Source: Burkholderiales bacterium
GTDB lineage: Bacteria; Pseudomonadota; Gammaproteobacteria; Burkholderiales; Ga0077523
Assembly: GCA_022843925.1 (NCBI GenBank)
Contig: JALHMS010000017.1
Coordinates: 1 to 64,000, forward strand
Length of the DNA stretch: 64,000 nt
Direction of reading: 5' to 3'
Part shown: in pieces, positions 46,386 through 55,943 of the stretch
How the letters are laid out: each line of letters begins with the position of its first letter
Numbering within the stretch: the stretch's first letter is position 1
Made by a program: the position numbers and the translations under genes
The notes under the pieces: generated by a model
Seen by the model: only the letters and a program-made list of their open reading frames with translations
Database searches by the model: none
Told to the model about the DNA's origin: nothing

Positions 46386-46415
46386 GGCGGCGGCCATCCG
46401 AGGATGGCCGCCGCC
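46386..46415. terminator. Perfect 14-bp hairpin downstream of degP
   Basis: GGCGGCGGCCATCC (46386-46399) and GGATGGCCGCCGCC (46402-46415) pair perfectly around two bases, followed by GTTTC. The U run is short, but stem strength makes a terminator likely. It separates degP from the second PEP-CTERM gene. Confidence 0.65.
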
Positions 46416-46508
46416 GTTTCTGCCAGGGGGGAACTGTGTTGAAATCCAGCAGGCGGAGCCTGCGCGTCAGACGGGGCCCGCCATCGTTCCCTCGAGTGGA
46501 GACCTGCC

Positions 46509-47135
46509 ATGAAAACCTGGAAACGCCTCGCTGTCGCGGGCTTGATCGCCGCGCCTCTTTCGTTGTCCCTCGACGCTTCCGCCGGTCCGGTCAGCGTGTC
46601 CCAGTCGGTGAATCTCACGTCGATCGGCCCGTTCGGCAGTGGATTCACTCCGGCTGCGTTCCTGGCCGGAGGCTGGAGCGCCTTGTTCCCGTTCACGTCC
46701 GCAGCCCAGATCGATTCCGTCGTGTGGTCGTTCAGCAGCAGTGCGCCGGGCTTCAGCGACAACACGACATGGCCCACGTCTCCCGAGCCGGCCACCCCCG
46801 GCGTCGAACTCGGGGTGCTGGACGACAGTTCCGTCCGCACCGCATTCGTGTCCTTCGTCCCCACCAGTCTCAGCTACGACATGAGCGCGAGCCCGGGCGC
46901 GGCGGCCCTGGTGAAGTCCCTCGTGGCGGACGGCGCGATCGTCGCCAGCCTGGGCGCGTTCTACAACTATCCGGTGGGGGCCTTCAGCGAGGGCACCACG
47001 TTCGATGGATTGTCCACGCTGACCCTCACGCTCACCGGCACCGTGCCCGACAGGACGTTGCCCGAGCCCGGGACCACCGCACTGATCCTCGCCGTGGTGG
47101 GTGCCGCGGGCATCGGATGGCGGCGCCGCGCTTGA
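46509..47135 (+). CDS. PEP-CTERM sorting-domain protein, 2
   Basis: 208 residues. Signal peptide about 1-25 (ending DASAG). Middle part rich in Ser, Thr and aromatic residues, consistent with an extracellular beta protein. Sorting signal at the end: LPEPGTTALILAVVGAAGIGWRRRA, i.e. PEP motif, hydrophobic helix, basic tail. The leader GGAGACCTGCCATGAAA matches that of PEP-CTERM gene 1 base for base, including the ribosome site. No exosortase gene in the window. Convergent with the PNPOx-like gene. Confidence 0.9.
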   Translation: MKTWKRLAVAGLIAAPLSLSLDASAGPVSVSQSVNLTSIGPFGSGFTPAAFLAGGWSALFPFTSAAQIDSVVWSFSSSAPGFSDNTTWPTSPEPATPGVELGVLDDSSVRTAFVSFVPTSLSYDMSASPGAAALVKSLVADGAIVASLGAFYNYPVGAFSEGTTFDGLSTLTLTLTGTVPDRTLPEPGTTALILAVVGAAGIGWRRRA

Positions 47136-47144
47136 CACTCTCGA

Positions 47145-47176
47145 GCGGCGGATCGGCCTCCGGCGGGATCCGCCGC
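47145..47176. terminator. Hairpin between convergent genes
   Basis: GCGGCGGATC (47145-47154) and GATCCGCCGC (47167-47176) form a perfect 10-bp stem with a 12-base loop, 10 bp past the PEP-CTERM stop. No U run on either side, so termination is plausible rather than shown. Confidence 0.4.
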
Positions 47177-47216
47177 ATCACGAAGACGGGCTGACGGCCC
47201 CGACGGACGATCCGTC

Positions 47217-47843
47217 TCAGACGTCCTGCCGGTAGCGCTCCCGTACACCCGCATCGAAGCCGGCGACGGCCTCGGGCGCCATGCCGCCTTCCTCGGCGAT
47301 CTCGTCGCCGAACGACACGCGAATCTCGTCGCCCCACGACGCGGGATCCCACACGCCGGACCGGAGCAGTGACTTTGCGCAGTGGAAGTAGCACTTCGTC
47401 ACTTCGATCCGGGTGACGAGCAGCGCCGGCCGTCCCTTGCTGTGCAGGTGAGCGCAGAGTTCCGGATCGTCGACCAGCGAGGCACGGCCCTGGATGCGCA
47501 GCGTCTCGCCGGTGCGTGGCGCCACGAAGATCAGTTCCACTGCCGGGTTGGCGAGGATGTTCTGCAGTGAGTACACGAGACGGTTGCCCTTGCGCTCCGG
47601 CAGCAGCAGGACGGTATCGCTCTCCACGACAGCAACGGCGGGATGATCACCCTTCGGCGACACGCACGGCCTGCCGTCGGCGTCTGCAGTGGCCAGGAAC
47701 GCCAGCGGCGCCTTGCCGATGAAGTCCCGGGCCGTGGCGTTCAGGCGCGTGTGGAACTTGCGCTCGACGACGGGAAGCGGATCGCCGACGAGGGCGCGCA
47801 GTTGCTCCAGGGATGCAATGGTGCCGGGCCGTGGACTCGTCAT
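47217..47843 (-). CDS. Pyridoxamine-phosphate-oxidase-like flavoprotein
   Basis: 208 residues of the PNPOx-like split-barrel fold. The strand text APLAFLATADADGRPCVSPKGD and the FMN-region segment RKGNRLVYSLQNILANPAVELIF are typical of the MSMEG_1061-like / general stress subfamily. Probably binds FMN or heme; substrate unknown. ATG at 47843 has no obvious ribosome site. It follows the M81 peptidase-type genes on the same strand only loosely: its start lies 40 bp past the M81 stop. Confidence 0.85.
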   Translation of the reverse strand: MTSPRPGTIASLEQLRALVGDPLPVVERKFHTRLNATARDFIGKAPLAFLATADADGRPCVSPKGDHPAVAVVESDTVLLLPERKGNRLVYSLQNILANPAVELIFVAPRTGETLRIQGRASLVDDPELCAHLHSKGRPALLVTRIEVTKCYFHCAKSLLRSGVWDPASWGDEIRVSFGDEIAEEGGMAPEAVAGFDAGVRERYRQDV

Positions 47844-47883
47844 GGGGCACCGTTGGAAGGATCGTCGTCGAACGTCCGCCGGG

Positions 47884-49380
47884 TCAGCGGTGGCCCGCGG
47901 CGAACTCGTCGAGCGGATAGATCGGGCGGCGCAGCTTGCGGTACTCGAAAGCCGTCCAGTCGGATGTGCCCACACCGGGGGCGTCGCAGAAGACGTGATC
48001 CTTTGCGATGGGCAGGAACACCGGCCGGAAGTACATGCGCGACTTCAGCAGAAGGAACCGCTTCGTCGTCGGGTCGATGCCGACGCTGGTGAACACGCCG
48101 CGGTCCCACGGTTCCTGGTTGCGTTCGATCACGACGATCTCGGCGTCCCCGGTGTCGAGCACGGCGGTGCGACCCATGTGACAGCGCATCCCGGTGAACT
48201 GCGGGCCCGTCACCGTGTACTCGCCGTCGGTGATGGCGCGCACGACGCCGGTGAGCCGCAGCGGCTCGCCCTTCCTTCCGATCGCGGGCATGTCCATCTT
48301 GCCGCCCACGTCCAGCGTGATGCTGGCGCCCACGCCGGCAGCGATCATCGCGGCCACCGCTTCGGGATCGCGCACGGGACCCACGGCGATGCCGGTCAGA
48401 CCGAGTCGCAGCGCCTCGCGGAGCACGAACATGGTGTCCTGGTTCGCGCCCGACGCGCAGTTGTCGGCGTGATCGAGCAGGAGCACCGGTCCGCCGACCG
48501 CGTCAGCGGTCTTCTTCGCGCGAAGCAGCGCGGCCTCCAAGGGCTCGCCCCGGTAGATGAACTCTTCCTTCCGCGCCCACGCGACGTCGAGGATGCGCTC
48601 GCACTCGGTGCGCGCCTTGGCGGCGTCGCCGTCGGCCACCGTGACGACGCTGATGCCCGCGTCGCGGATGTCCGCCTGCTGGAACCCGCTGAAGGCCGTC
48701 GCAGCGAGTAGGCCGTTCCGCTCAGCTTCAAGCGCGGCTTCCACGAACGCCCGGTTCGGCCCCTCGTTGGTGTTCTGCTTGAGCGTCTGCGAGAGCAGCG
48801 GCCGGTTGCCCCAGGCCATCACCGGCTTGATCTCCCCGCGCAGGGTCCGCAGCAGGAGCGTGCCTGCGAGATGTCCGGATTCGTACTGGTCCACGTGCGG
48901 ATAGGTCTTGTAGCCCGTCACGATCGTGGCGAGGCTGACCATGTGCTCGGTCACGTTCGCGTGCAGATCCAGCGACACCGCCACCGGCACGTGCGGCGCG
49001 ACCCGACGCAGGCGCTCGAGCAGCGTCCCCTCGCCGTCGTCCGTGCGGTCGGCCACGACCATCGCGCCGTGGAGATCGAGGCATACGCCGTCGCATCCCT
49101 TCGCGACCGCCTCGCAGAGCAGGTCGCAGAAGCGGTCGAATGCAGCGCCGTCCACCGGACCGCTCGGATTCGCCCATGCGGCGTACGGCGTGACGATCTC
49201 CGCGCCCGCGGCCTCTGCGAGATGGATGAAGGCGGCCATGGGCAGACGGGTGCCCCGCATGGCGTCGTACGCGGCGCGACCGAGGTACGGACCGTCGGCA
49301 CCGCCGAAGGATTCCCAGGGCGTCGGGACCGGCGAGAAGGTGTTGGTTTCGTGCTGCAGCTGGGCGATGACGAGTTTCAT
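47884..49380 (-). CDS. M81-family metallopeptidase (MlrC-like)
   Basis: 498 residues. The start LVIAQLQHETNTFSPVPT is the family hallmark, containing a metal-binding His. Others are CLDLHGAM and SLDLHANVTEHM. The C-terminal MlrC domain begins near 300 (VLLLDHADNCASGANQDTMFV). Named for microcystin-degrading MlrC, but most members act on other, unknown substrates. Same strand as the transaminase gene upstream (97 bp) and the PNPOx-like gene downstream. Confidence 0.9.
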   Translation of the reverse strand: MKLVIAQLQHETNTFSPVPTPWESFGGADGPYLGRAAYDAMRGTRLPMAAFIHLAEAAGAEIVTPYAAWANPSGPVDGAAFDRFCDLLCEAVAKGCDGVCLDLHGAMVVADRTDDGEGTLLERLRRVAPHVPVAVSLDLHANVTEHMVSLATIVTGYKTYPHVDQYESGHLAGTLLLRTLRGEIKPVMAWGNRPLLSQTLKQNTNEGPNRAFVEAALEAERNGLLAATAFSGFQQADIRDAGISVVTVADGDAAKARTECERILDVAWARKEEFIYRGEPLEAALLRAKKTADAVGGPVLLLDHADNCASGANQDTMFVLREALRLGLTGIAVGPVRDPEAVAAMIAAGVGASITLDVGGKMDMPAIGRKGEPLRLTGVVRAITDGEYTVTGPQFTGMRCHMGRTAVLDTGDAEIVVIERNQEPWDRGVFTSVGIDPTTKRFLLLKSRMYFRPVFLPIAKDHVFCDAPGVGTSDWTAFEYRKLRRPIYPLDEFAAGHR

Positions 49381-49477
49381 GCGGTGCTTCCTGAAGCGAT
49401 GGGGGCGACCAGAAACGACGCGCGGGGCTCCCAGGCCCCGCGCTCGGATCACATCCGGTGGCGAAGTGGTCCGCCGG

Positions 49478-50821
49478 TCAGGGCAGCGTCTTCAGGATGT
49501 CGGCGATCGTCTCGAAGATCCGGTCGATCTGTGCCTTCTCGATGATGAGCGGCGGCGACAGTGCGATCGTGTCGCCGGTGGTACGGATCAGCACGCCCTT
49601 CTCGTACGCGCGGAGGAAGGCCTCGAACGCGCGCGCCGTCGGCTTGCCGGGAATCGGTGCCAGCTCGATGCCTGCCACGAGACCGATGTTCCGGATGTCG
49701 ACCACGTGCGGCAGGCCCTTCAGCGAGTGGACCGCGTTCTCCCAGTACGGCGCCAGCGATGCCGCGCGCTCGAACAGGGCCTCGGACTCGAAGAGGTCCA
49801 GCGTCGCGATCGCCGCTGCGGCGGCCAGCGGGTGACCGGAGTACGTGTAGCCGTGGTAGAACTCGATGGCGTTCGCCGGGCCGGTCATGAACGTATCGTA
49901 GATCTCGTTCTTCACCACGACCGCGCCCATCGGGACGGCGGCGTTGGTCAGGGCCTTCGCGCACACGATCATGTCGGGCGTCACGTTGAAGGTCTGCGAG
50001 GCGAAAGCCTGGCCGGTGCGGCCGAAGCCCGTGATGACCTCGTCGAAGATGAGCAGGATGCCGTGCTTCGTGCAGATCTCGCGCAGGCGGTCGAGGTAGC
50101 CCTTCGGCGGGACCAGCACGCCCGTCGAGCCGGCCACCGGTTCGACGATCACCGCCGCGATGTTCGAGGCGTCGTGCAGCGCCACCAGTTGCTCCAGGGC
50201 ATCGGCGAGGTTCGCGCCGTGCTCCGGCTGGCCGCGCGAGTAGGCGTTGGCCTGGGGGAGATGCGTGTGGGGCAGGTGATCCACCGAGGGCAGCAGGGCA
50301 CCGGAGAAGGTCCGGCGGTTCGCGACCATCCCGCCGACCGAGATGCCGCCGAAGCCCACGCCGTGATAGCCGCGCTCGCGCCCGATGAACCGGGTGCGGG
50401 TGCCTTCGCCGCGGGCGCGGTGGTAGGCGAGCGCCATCTTCAGCGCCGTGTCGACGGCCTCGGATCCCGAGTTCACGAAGAAGGCGTGACCCATGCCCTT
50501 CGGGGTGATCCGCACTAGGCGCTCGGCGGCCACGAAGGCGGCGGGGTGGTGCATCTGGAAGCCGGTCACGTAGTCGACGTTCTCGGCCTGGCGCTTGATG
50601 GCATCGACGATCGGCGTCCGGCAGTGTCCGGCGTTCACCGCCCACAGACCGGCGATGCCGTCGAGGATCTGGCGGCCATCGAGCGCCGTGTAGTGCATGT
50701 CTTTCGCCGACACCAGCAGCCGGGGCTGTTCCTTGAACTGCCGGTTCGAGGTGAAGGGCAGCCACAGCGGATCCATGTTCAGATCCTGCAGCGAGGTCGG
50801 GATCAGGTCGCGAATGTTCAT
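49478..50821 (-). CDS. Class III omega-amino-acid:pyruvate-type aminotransferase
   Basis: PLP enzyme, 447 residues. The N-terminal DPLWLPFTSNRQFK pattern is typical of beta-alanine/omega-amino-acid:pyruvate transaminases. PLP contacts: NSGSEAVDTALKMA, the Asp in LLIFDEVITGFGRTG, and the Schiff-base Lys in CAKALTNAAVPMGAV. Moves the amino group of an omega-amino acid to pyruvate. The divergent catabolic operon starts 262 bp away, so they may share control. Exact donor cannot be told. Confidence 0.92.
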   Translation of the reverse strand: MNIRDLIPTSLQDLNMDPLWLPFTSNRQFKEQPRLLVSAKDMHYTALDGRQILDGIAGLWAVNAGHCRTPIVDAIKRQAENVDYVTGFQMHHPAAFVAAERLVRITPKGMGHAFFVNSGSEAVDTALKMALAYHRARGEGTRTRFIGRERGYHGVGFGGISVGGMVANRRTFSGALLPSVDHLPHTHLPQANAYSRGQPEHGANLADALEQLVALHDASNIAAVIVEPVAGSTGVLVPPKGYLDRLREICTKHGILLIFDEVITGFGRTGQAFASQTFNVTPDMIVCAKALTNAAVPMGAVVVKNEIYDTFMTGPANAIEFYHGYTYSGHPLAAAAAIATLDLFESEALFERAASLAPYWENAVHSLKGLPHVVDIRNIGLVAGIELAPIPGKPTARAFEAFLRAYEKGVLIRTTGDTIALSPPLIIEKAQIDRIFETIADILKTLP

Positions 50822-50949
50822 CGGCGGGGCTCCGGCAGTGGGTGATGAAATGCCCGGGGCGGCGGGGCGCCGGCAGGATCGGGCTGGCTACCCCGCGAGT
50901 ATAGCCTCGGCGCTGGTCCTGGCGGGCGTCCGGAGCAGGTTCCGTCGAT

Positions 50950-50978
50950 TGAGCGGCGGGCCTCTTTCCCTTACAGTC
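50950..50978 (+). promoter_or_regulatory. Sigma-70 promoter of the GST / acyl-CoA operon
   Basis: TTGAGC (50950-50955), a 17-bp spacer, then TACAGT (50973-50978). Each hexamer matches four to five of six consensus positions. It lies 105 bp before the GST start, in the divergent region between it and the transaminase gene. Confidence 0.5.
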
Positions 50979-51083
50979 GTGCACCCCGCCATCGTGTCAT
51001 CCCGCGCGCCAGACATCCCTCCAGCGGTCTCCGGCGTAGTTCCGGAATCCGATCGTTGCCAGGCAGTCCAGAGGAGAGCCCAG

Positions 51084-52016
51084 ATGTCCGAAGCCCCGGT
51101 GTTCGAACCCATCCTGCACCACTACCCGAATTCGCCCTTTGCCGAGAAGGTGCGGCTCATGCTGGGTTTCAAGGGGGTGGCCTGGCAGTCGGTGACGATC
51201 CCCCGCGTGATGCCGAAGCCCGACCTGATCCCGCTGACCGGCGGCTACCGCAAGACGCCCGTGATGCAGATCGGCGCCGACATCTTCTGTGACAGCGCCT
51301 GCATCGCCCGAGAACTCGAGCGACGCTTTCCCGACACCGCGCTCTTCCCCGGCGGCCATGGCGGGCGCCTCGCCGTCATGGGTGCCTGGGCCGACAGCCG
51401 GTTGTTCCTCGAGATCGTCGGCGTCGTCTTCGGGACGGCCGCCGACAGCGTCCCCGCCGATCTGAAGGAAGACCGGTACCGCTTCTCCGACGGGATGATC
51501 GATCTCGACCGCTTCAAGGCCGATCAGCCGTATCTGCGCAGCCAGGTCCGCAGCCATCTCTTCTGGATCGAGCACGCGCTGGACGACGGCCGCCCGTTCC
51601 TCGACGGCGCCGTGCCCACGTACGTCGACTTCTGTTTCTACGCGCCCCTCTGGATGCTCCGGAATCGCGCCGCCGACCTGCGTCCGCTGGACGACATGCC
51701 GCAGGTCGTCGCCTGGATGGATCGCATGGCGGCCGTCGGCCACGGCACGCCCAAGGATCTGGACCCGAAGGCCGCGCTCGCGATCGCCAAGGAGGCCGCG
51801 CCTGCCGATGTCACCCTGGCGCATCCCGAGTCGCCCGACGGCTTCGCGCCCGGCGTCGCAGTGACCGTCACCGCCGACGACTACGGCAAGGATGCCGTGG
51901 CCGGCCGTCTGGTCGCGATGAGCGCCCAGCGCATCGTCATCCGTCGCACGGACCCCGTGGTGGGCGAGGTCAACGTGCATTTCCCGCGCTCCGGATTCCG
52001 GCTGGCGCACGTCTGA
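51084..52016 (+). CDS. Glutathione S-transferase family protein with C-terminal extension
   Basis: 310 residues. A thioredoxin-fold GST N-domain (about 8-85: LHHYPNSPFAEKVRLMLGFKG, and the glutathione-site segment KTPVMQIG) and a helical C-domain (about 100-230). The last ~75 residues (from HPESPDGFAPG) form an extra beta-rich piece seen in some catabolic-cluster GSTs. ATG at 51084 has GAGGAGAG six bases upstream. First gene of the operon with the acyl-CoA dehydrogenases, 11 bp before the next gene. Substrate unknown. Confidence 0.9.
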   Translation: MSEAPVFEPILHHYPNSPFAEKVRLMLGFKGVAWQSVTIPRVMPKPDLIPLTGGYRKTPVMQIGADIFCDSACIARELERRFPDTALFPGGHGGRLAVMGAWADSRLFLEIVGVVFGTAADSVPADLKEDRYRFSDGMIDLDRFKADQPYLRSQVRSHLFWIEHALDDGRPFLDGAVPTYVDFCFYAPLWMLRNRAADLRPLDDMPQVVAWMDRMAAVGHGTPKDLDPKAALAIAKEAAPADVTLAHPESPDGFAPGVAVTVTADDYGKDAVAGRLVAMSAQRIVIRRTDPVVGEVNVHFPRSGFRLAHV

Positions 52017-52027
52017 GGCAAAGCATC

Positions 52028-53224
52028 ATGGATCTGAACTACACCCCCGAGCAGCTCGCGTTCCGCGACGAGGTCCGCGCCTTCGTCCGCGCGAGCCTGC
52101 CGCACGAACTTTCCCGGAAAGTCATCGAACACAAGCATCTCGACAAGGCCGACTTCCTGACCTGGCAGCGGATCCTCTTCGAGAAGGGCTGGATCGCGCC
52201 GCACTGGCCCGTCGAGTTCGGCGGCTGCGGATGGGATGCCGTGCGCCGCCACATCCTCGAAGAGGAATGCGCCGCGGCCGGGGCGCCGCCGCTCATCTCG
52301 TTCGGGCTCCACATGGTGGGCCCGGTCATCTACACGTTCGGATCGCCGGAACAGAAGGCGCGATACCTCCCGCGCATCCTGTCGTCGGAGGACTGGTGGT
52401 GCCAGGGGTACTCCGAACCCGGTTCCGGGTCCGACCTCGCGTCGCTGCAGACCCGCGCCGTGCGCGAGGGCGACCACTACGTCGTGAACGGCCAGAAGAC
52501 CTGGACCACGCTCGCGCAGCACGCGGACATGATCTTTTGTCTGGTGCGTACCTCCACCACCGGCAAGAAGCAGGAGGGGATCTCGTTCCTGCTGATCGAC
52601 ATGCACAGCCCCGGCATAACCGTGCGCCCGATCATCACGCTCGACGGCGCGCACGAGGTGAACGAGGTCTGGTTCGAGGACGTCAGGGTGCCGGTGGAGA
52701 ACCTCGTCGGTGAGGAGGGCCGCGGCTGGACGTACGCCAAGTTCCTGCTCTCGCACGAACGGACCAACATCGCCGGCGTGTCGCGCTCGAAGCGCGAGCT
52801 GGCGTTCCTCAAGGCCATCGCCGCGCAGGAGTCCGACGGTGGCCGTCCGCTCATCGACAACGTGCGCTTCCGCGACAAGATCTCGCGTGTCGAGATCGAC
52901 CTGATGGCGCTCGAAATCACGGTCCTGCGCGTGCTGGCCGCCGAGAGCGCTGGCAAGGCGCCGGGGCCCGAGGCGTCGATCCTGAAGATCAAGGGCACCG
53001 AGATCCAGCAGGCCCTGTCGGAGCTGATGATGGAGGCGGTGGGCCCCTACGCGCTCCCGTACCTGCCGGCGCAATGGAGCAATCACTGGCTGGGCGAGAG
53101 GGTCGGGCCCGAGTACGCCGGACCACTCGCCGCCAGGTACTTCAACATGCGGAAGGTCACGATCTACGGCGGGTCGAACGAGATCCAGCGGAACATCATC
53201 TCGCAGGCGATCCTCGGACTCTGA
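52028..53224 (+). CDS. Acyl-CoA dehydrogenase (pimeloyl-type large subunit-like)
   Basis: 398 residues, FAD-dependent. N-terminal helical domain, then the GYSEPGSGSDLASLQT flavin/substrate loop near 135 and NGQKTWTTLAQHAD. The C-terminal signature is YGGSNEIQRNII. The sequence resembles the large partner of paired pimeloyl/citronellyl-type dehydrogenases; the next gene encodes the shorter partner type, so the two may form a heteromer. Catalyses the first step of acyl-CoA beta-oxidation. Chain preference unknown. Confidence 0.92.
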   Translation: MDLNYTPEQLAFRDEVRAFVRASLPHELSRKVIEHKHLDKADFLTWQRILFEKGWIAPHWPVEFGGCGWDAVRRHILEEECAAAGAPPLISFGLHMVGPVIYTFGSPEQKARYLPRILSSEDWWCQGYSEPGSGSDLASLQTRAVREGDHYVVNGQKTWTTLAQHADMIFCLVRTSTTGKKQEGISFLLIDMHSPGITVRPIITLDGAHEVNEVWFEDVRVPVENLVGEEGRGWTYAKFLLSHERTNIAGVSRSKRELAFLKAIAAQESDGGRPLIDNVRFRDKISRVEIDLMALEITVLRVLAAESAGKAPGPEASILKIKGTEIQQALSELMMEAVGPYALPYLPAQWSNHWLGERVGPEYAGPLAARYFNMRKVTIYGGSNEIQRNIISQAILGL

Positions 53225-53303
53225 TCTCGACGGGTGACGCGGTGGCCCCGGTCGCCCGCGTCGACGCTCCGCCATCCACCACACGCTTCACCGGAAACAC
53301 ACC

Positions 53304-54491
53304 ATGGACTTCGACTACACGGAAGAGCAGCAGATGCTGCAGGACGCCATCGGGCGCTTCCTCGAGAAGAACTACACGTTCGAACAGCGCCGCGAGATCG
53401 TCGCATCGCGCATCGGCTACAGCCCGACCGTCTGGGAGGGCATGGCGGCCCTCGGCCTGCTCGGCGTGCCGGTCGCGGCCGACGCCGGCGGATTCGGCGG
53501 TGGCGGCGTCGAGACGATGATCGTGATGGAGGCTTTGGGCCGGCATCTGTCCGTCGAGCCGTATCTCGGGACGGTCGTGATGGCCGCGAGCTGCGTCGGC
53601 GCCGTCGGCACGAAGGACCAGAAGGACTACCTGTTGCCGCTCATCATGGACGGGTCGATGCGGCTCGCCTGCGCCTTCAACGAACCGGGCGGACGCTACG
53701 ACCTGAATCACGTGCAGACCACCGCGCGGCAGGACGGCGGGTTCTGGATCCTGAACGGTGCCAAGTCCGTGGTGCTGCACGGCGCCGTCGCCGACCTCCT
53801 CATCGTGTCCGCCCGTACCAGCGGTGCACCCGGCGATCGCGAAGGCATCAGCCTCTTCTTCGTGAATCCCGGCGAGGACGGCGTCGGCGGGCGCGAGTAC
53901 CCCACCTACGACGGCATGCGCGCGGCCGAGATCACGCTCGACAACGTGCAGGTCAGCCACGACTCCCTGATCGGTGTCGATGGCCACGCGCTGCCGGTCA
54001 TCGAACTCACGGTGGACCGCGCGATCGCTGCGGTGTGCGCCGAAGCCGTCGGCGTGATGGAAGCGCTGAACGCGGCGACGCTCGAATACCTCAAGACGCG
54101 CAAGCAGTTCGGCGTGCCGATCGGCCGCTTCCAGACGCTGCAGCATCGGATGGTCGACATGGTGATGCACTGCGAGCAGGCGAAGTCGATGGCGCTGCTC
54201 GCCGCCGTGAAGGTCGACGATCCCGACGTCGTCGAGCGGCGCCGCGCGGTGTCCGCCGCGAAGGAACTCATCGGGCGCAGCGGCCGCTTCGTGGGTCAGC
54301 AGGCCATCCAGCTGCATGGCGGCATGGGCATGACCGACGAACTCGCGGTCGGGCACTTCGTGAAGCGTCTCGCCGCCATCGACACGCAGTACGGCGATGC
54401 CGACCATCATCTGGATCGCTTCGCGACCGCGGCTCAGACGCCTGCGGAACCCATCCTCGCCAAGCCGCGCTCGCGCTGGAAGCAGCTCTGA
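53304..54491 (+). CDS. Acyl-CoA dehydrogenase (pimeloyl-type small subunit-like)
   Basis: 395 residues. Shows MDFDYTEEQQMLQDAIGRFLEKNY at the front, the AFNEPGGRYDLNHVQT loop in place of SEPGSGSD, and late AAKELIGRSGRFVGQQAIQLHGGMGMTDE. The acidic residue equivalent to Glu of the flavin motif is less clear than in its partner, fitting the small-subunit group. 79 bp separate the two genes. Probably works with the preceding dehydrogenase. Confidence 0.9.
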   Translation: MDFDYTEEQQMLQDAIGRFLEKNYTFEQRREIVASRIGYSPTVWEGMAALGLLGVPVAADAGGFGGGGVETMIVMEALGRHLSVEPYLGTVVMAASCVGAVGTKDQKDYLLPLIMDGSMRLACAFNEPGGRYDLNHVQTTARQDGGFWILNGAKSVVLHGAVADLLIVSARTSGAPGDREGISLFFVNPGEDGVGGREYPTYDGMRAAEITLDNVQVSHDSLIGVDGHALPVIELTVDRAIAAVCAEAVGVMEALNAATLEYLKTRKQFGVPIGRFQTLQHRMVDMVMHCEQAKSMALLAAVKVDDPDVVERRRAVSAAKELIGRSGRFVGQQAIQLHGGMGMTDELAVGHFVKRLAAIDTQYGDADHHLDRFATAAQTPAEPILAKPRSRWKQL

Positions 54492-54532
54492 TCCACGCGT
54501 CCGCCCGCAGAATCCGTAGCGAAGGAAACGAC

Positions 54533-55399
54533 ATGATCGACAAGGTGGGAGTGATCGGTGCCGGCCTCATGGGCTCCGAGATTGCACTGGTGTGCGCGCT
54601 GGGCGGCAAGGACGTCATCCTGTCCGATACGACCCAGGAGGCGCTCGATCGCGCCGTCGCCAATCTCGCGAAGGTGGTCGAGAAAGGCGTCCGGCGAAGC
54701 TTCTACACCGAGGCGCAGGGGTCGGAGGCGCTGGCCCGCATCCGCACCTCGGTGGACCTCGCGGCGCATGCCGACTGCGATCTCGTCACCGAGGCGGTGT
54801 TCGAGAACGAGGAGGTGAAGGCGAACGTGTTCCGCCAGCTCGACGCCATCTGCCGGCCCGACGCGTTCATCGCCAGCAACACGTCGACCATCTCGATCAC
54901 GACCCTCGCGTCGTACGTCTCGCCCGCGCGCCGGGCCCGCTTCATCGGCACGCACTACTTCTCGCCGGTGTCGCGCATGCGCCTCGTGGAGGTCATCCCC
55001 GGTCTCGACACGGGCGACGGCACGGTGGGCGTGGTGATGGATTTCTGCCGCGACATCGGGAAGGCACCGATTCGCGTGAAGGACGTCGTGGGCTTCGTCG
55101 TGAACCGGATGCTCCACGTCTTCATGATCGAGGCGATCCGGCTGGTGGAGGAGGGCGTGTGCACGCCCGAGGAGATCGACGTCGCGTGCAAGCTGGGCCT
55201 CGGTCATCCCGTCGGGCCCTTCGAGTTGAACGACGCCGTGAGCAACAGCCTGTCGCTGCAGGCCCAGGAGATCCTGTTCGATGCCTACGGCGAGCGCTTC
55301 CGTCCGCGCCCGCTACTGAAGCAGATGGTGAAGGCCGGCTACAACGGCAAGAAGGCCGGGCGCGGCTGGTACCGCTACGACCCCAAGCCCGGTCAGTGA
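54533..55399 (+). CDS. 3-hydroxyacyl-CoA dehydrogenase
   Basis: 288 residues. NAD site VGVIGAGLMGSEIALVCA at 5-22. Catalytic pair: His in HYFSPVSRMRLVEVI and Glu in DLVTEAVFENEEVK. C-terminal dimer domain has FVVNRMLHVFMIEAIRLVEEGV and the GRGWYRYD ending. Oxidises (S)-3-hydroxyacyl-CoA to the keto form, the third step of beta-oxidation. ATG at 54533 has GAAGGAAA upstream. 41 bp after the dehydrogenase gene in the same operon. Confidence 0.93.
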   Translation: MIDKVGVIGAGLMGSEIALVCALGGKDVILSDTTQEALDRAVANLAKVVEKGVRRSFYTEAQGSEALARIRTSVDLAAHADCDLVTEAVFENEEVKANVFRQLDAICRPDAFIASNTSTISITTLASYVSPARRARFIGTHYFSPVSRMRLVEVIPGLDTGDGTVGVVMDFCRDIGKAPIRVKDVVGFVVNRMLHVFMIEAIRLVEEGVCTPEEIDVACKLGLGHPVGPFELNDAVSNSLSLQAQEILFDAYGERFRPRPLLKQMVKAGYNGKKAGRGWYRYDPKPGQ

Positions 55400-55434
55400 G
55401 GCCGGTTGCCATTTCTTTCTCAGGATCACCCGCC

Positions 55435-55899
55435 ATGCCCAAGTACTACTTCGAGGACTTCATCGTCGGCGACACCGTCGAGATGGGTCGTCGCACGCTA
55501 TCGCAGGACGAGATCATCGCCTTCGCGACGCAGTTCGATCCGCAGCCGTTCCACGTGGACCCGGCGGCGGCGGCCACCGGCCCGTTCGGAGGGCTCATCG
55601 CGAGCGGCTGGCACACGGTGTCGCTCGTGATGCGGATGATGTGCGACAACTATCTGCTCGACTCCGCAAGCCTCGGTTCGCCCGGGGTCGACAACGTGAA
55701 ATGGCTGAAGCCCGTGCGGCCCGGCGACACGATCCGCGCGATGCGAACCATCCTCGAGGCGCGCACATCGAAAAGCAAGCCCGAGGTCGGGATCGTGAAG
55801 TCGCGGTGGGAGGTCTACAACCAGCACGACGAGCCGGTGATGACCATGGAGGGCTACGGCATGTTCGCGGTGCGGAATCCCGCGCCAGCCGCCGGCTGA
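55435..55899 (+). CDS. MaoC-family (R)-hydratase-like protein
   Basis: 154 residues of the hotdog-fold MaoC family. YYFEDFIVGDTVEMGRRTLSQDEIIAFATQFDPQPFHVD carries the hydratase Asp-His pair (DPQPFH), followed by GLIASGWHT. Hydrates enoyl-CoA or acts as a related dehydratase. In the operon it would supply the hydration step between the dehydrogenases and the hydroxyacyl-CoA dehydrogenase. ATG at 55435; 35 bp after the upstream stop. Confidence 0.92.
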   Translation: MPKYYFEDFIVGDTVEMGRRTLSQDEIIAFATQFDPQPFHVDPAAAATGPFGGLIASGWHTVSLVMRMMCDNYLLDSASLGSPGVDNVKWLKPVRPGDTIRAMRTILEARTSKSKPEVGIVKSRWEVYNQHDEPVMTMEGYGMFAVRNPAPAAG

Positions 55900-55943
55900 C
55901 AACCGTCCGACCCACCAGCAACGCACCCCCGGAAGACACTCGA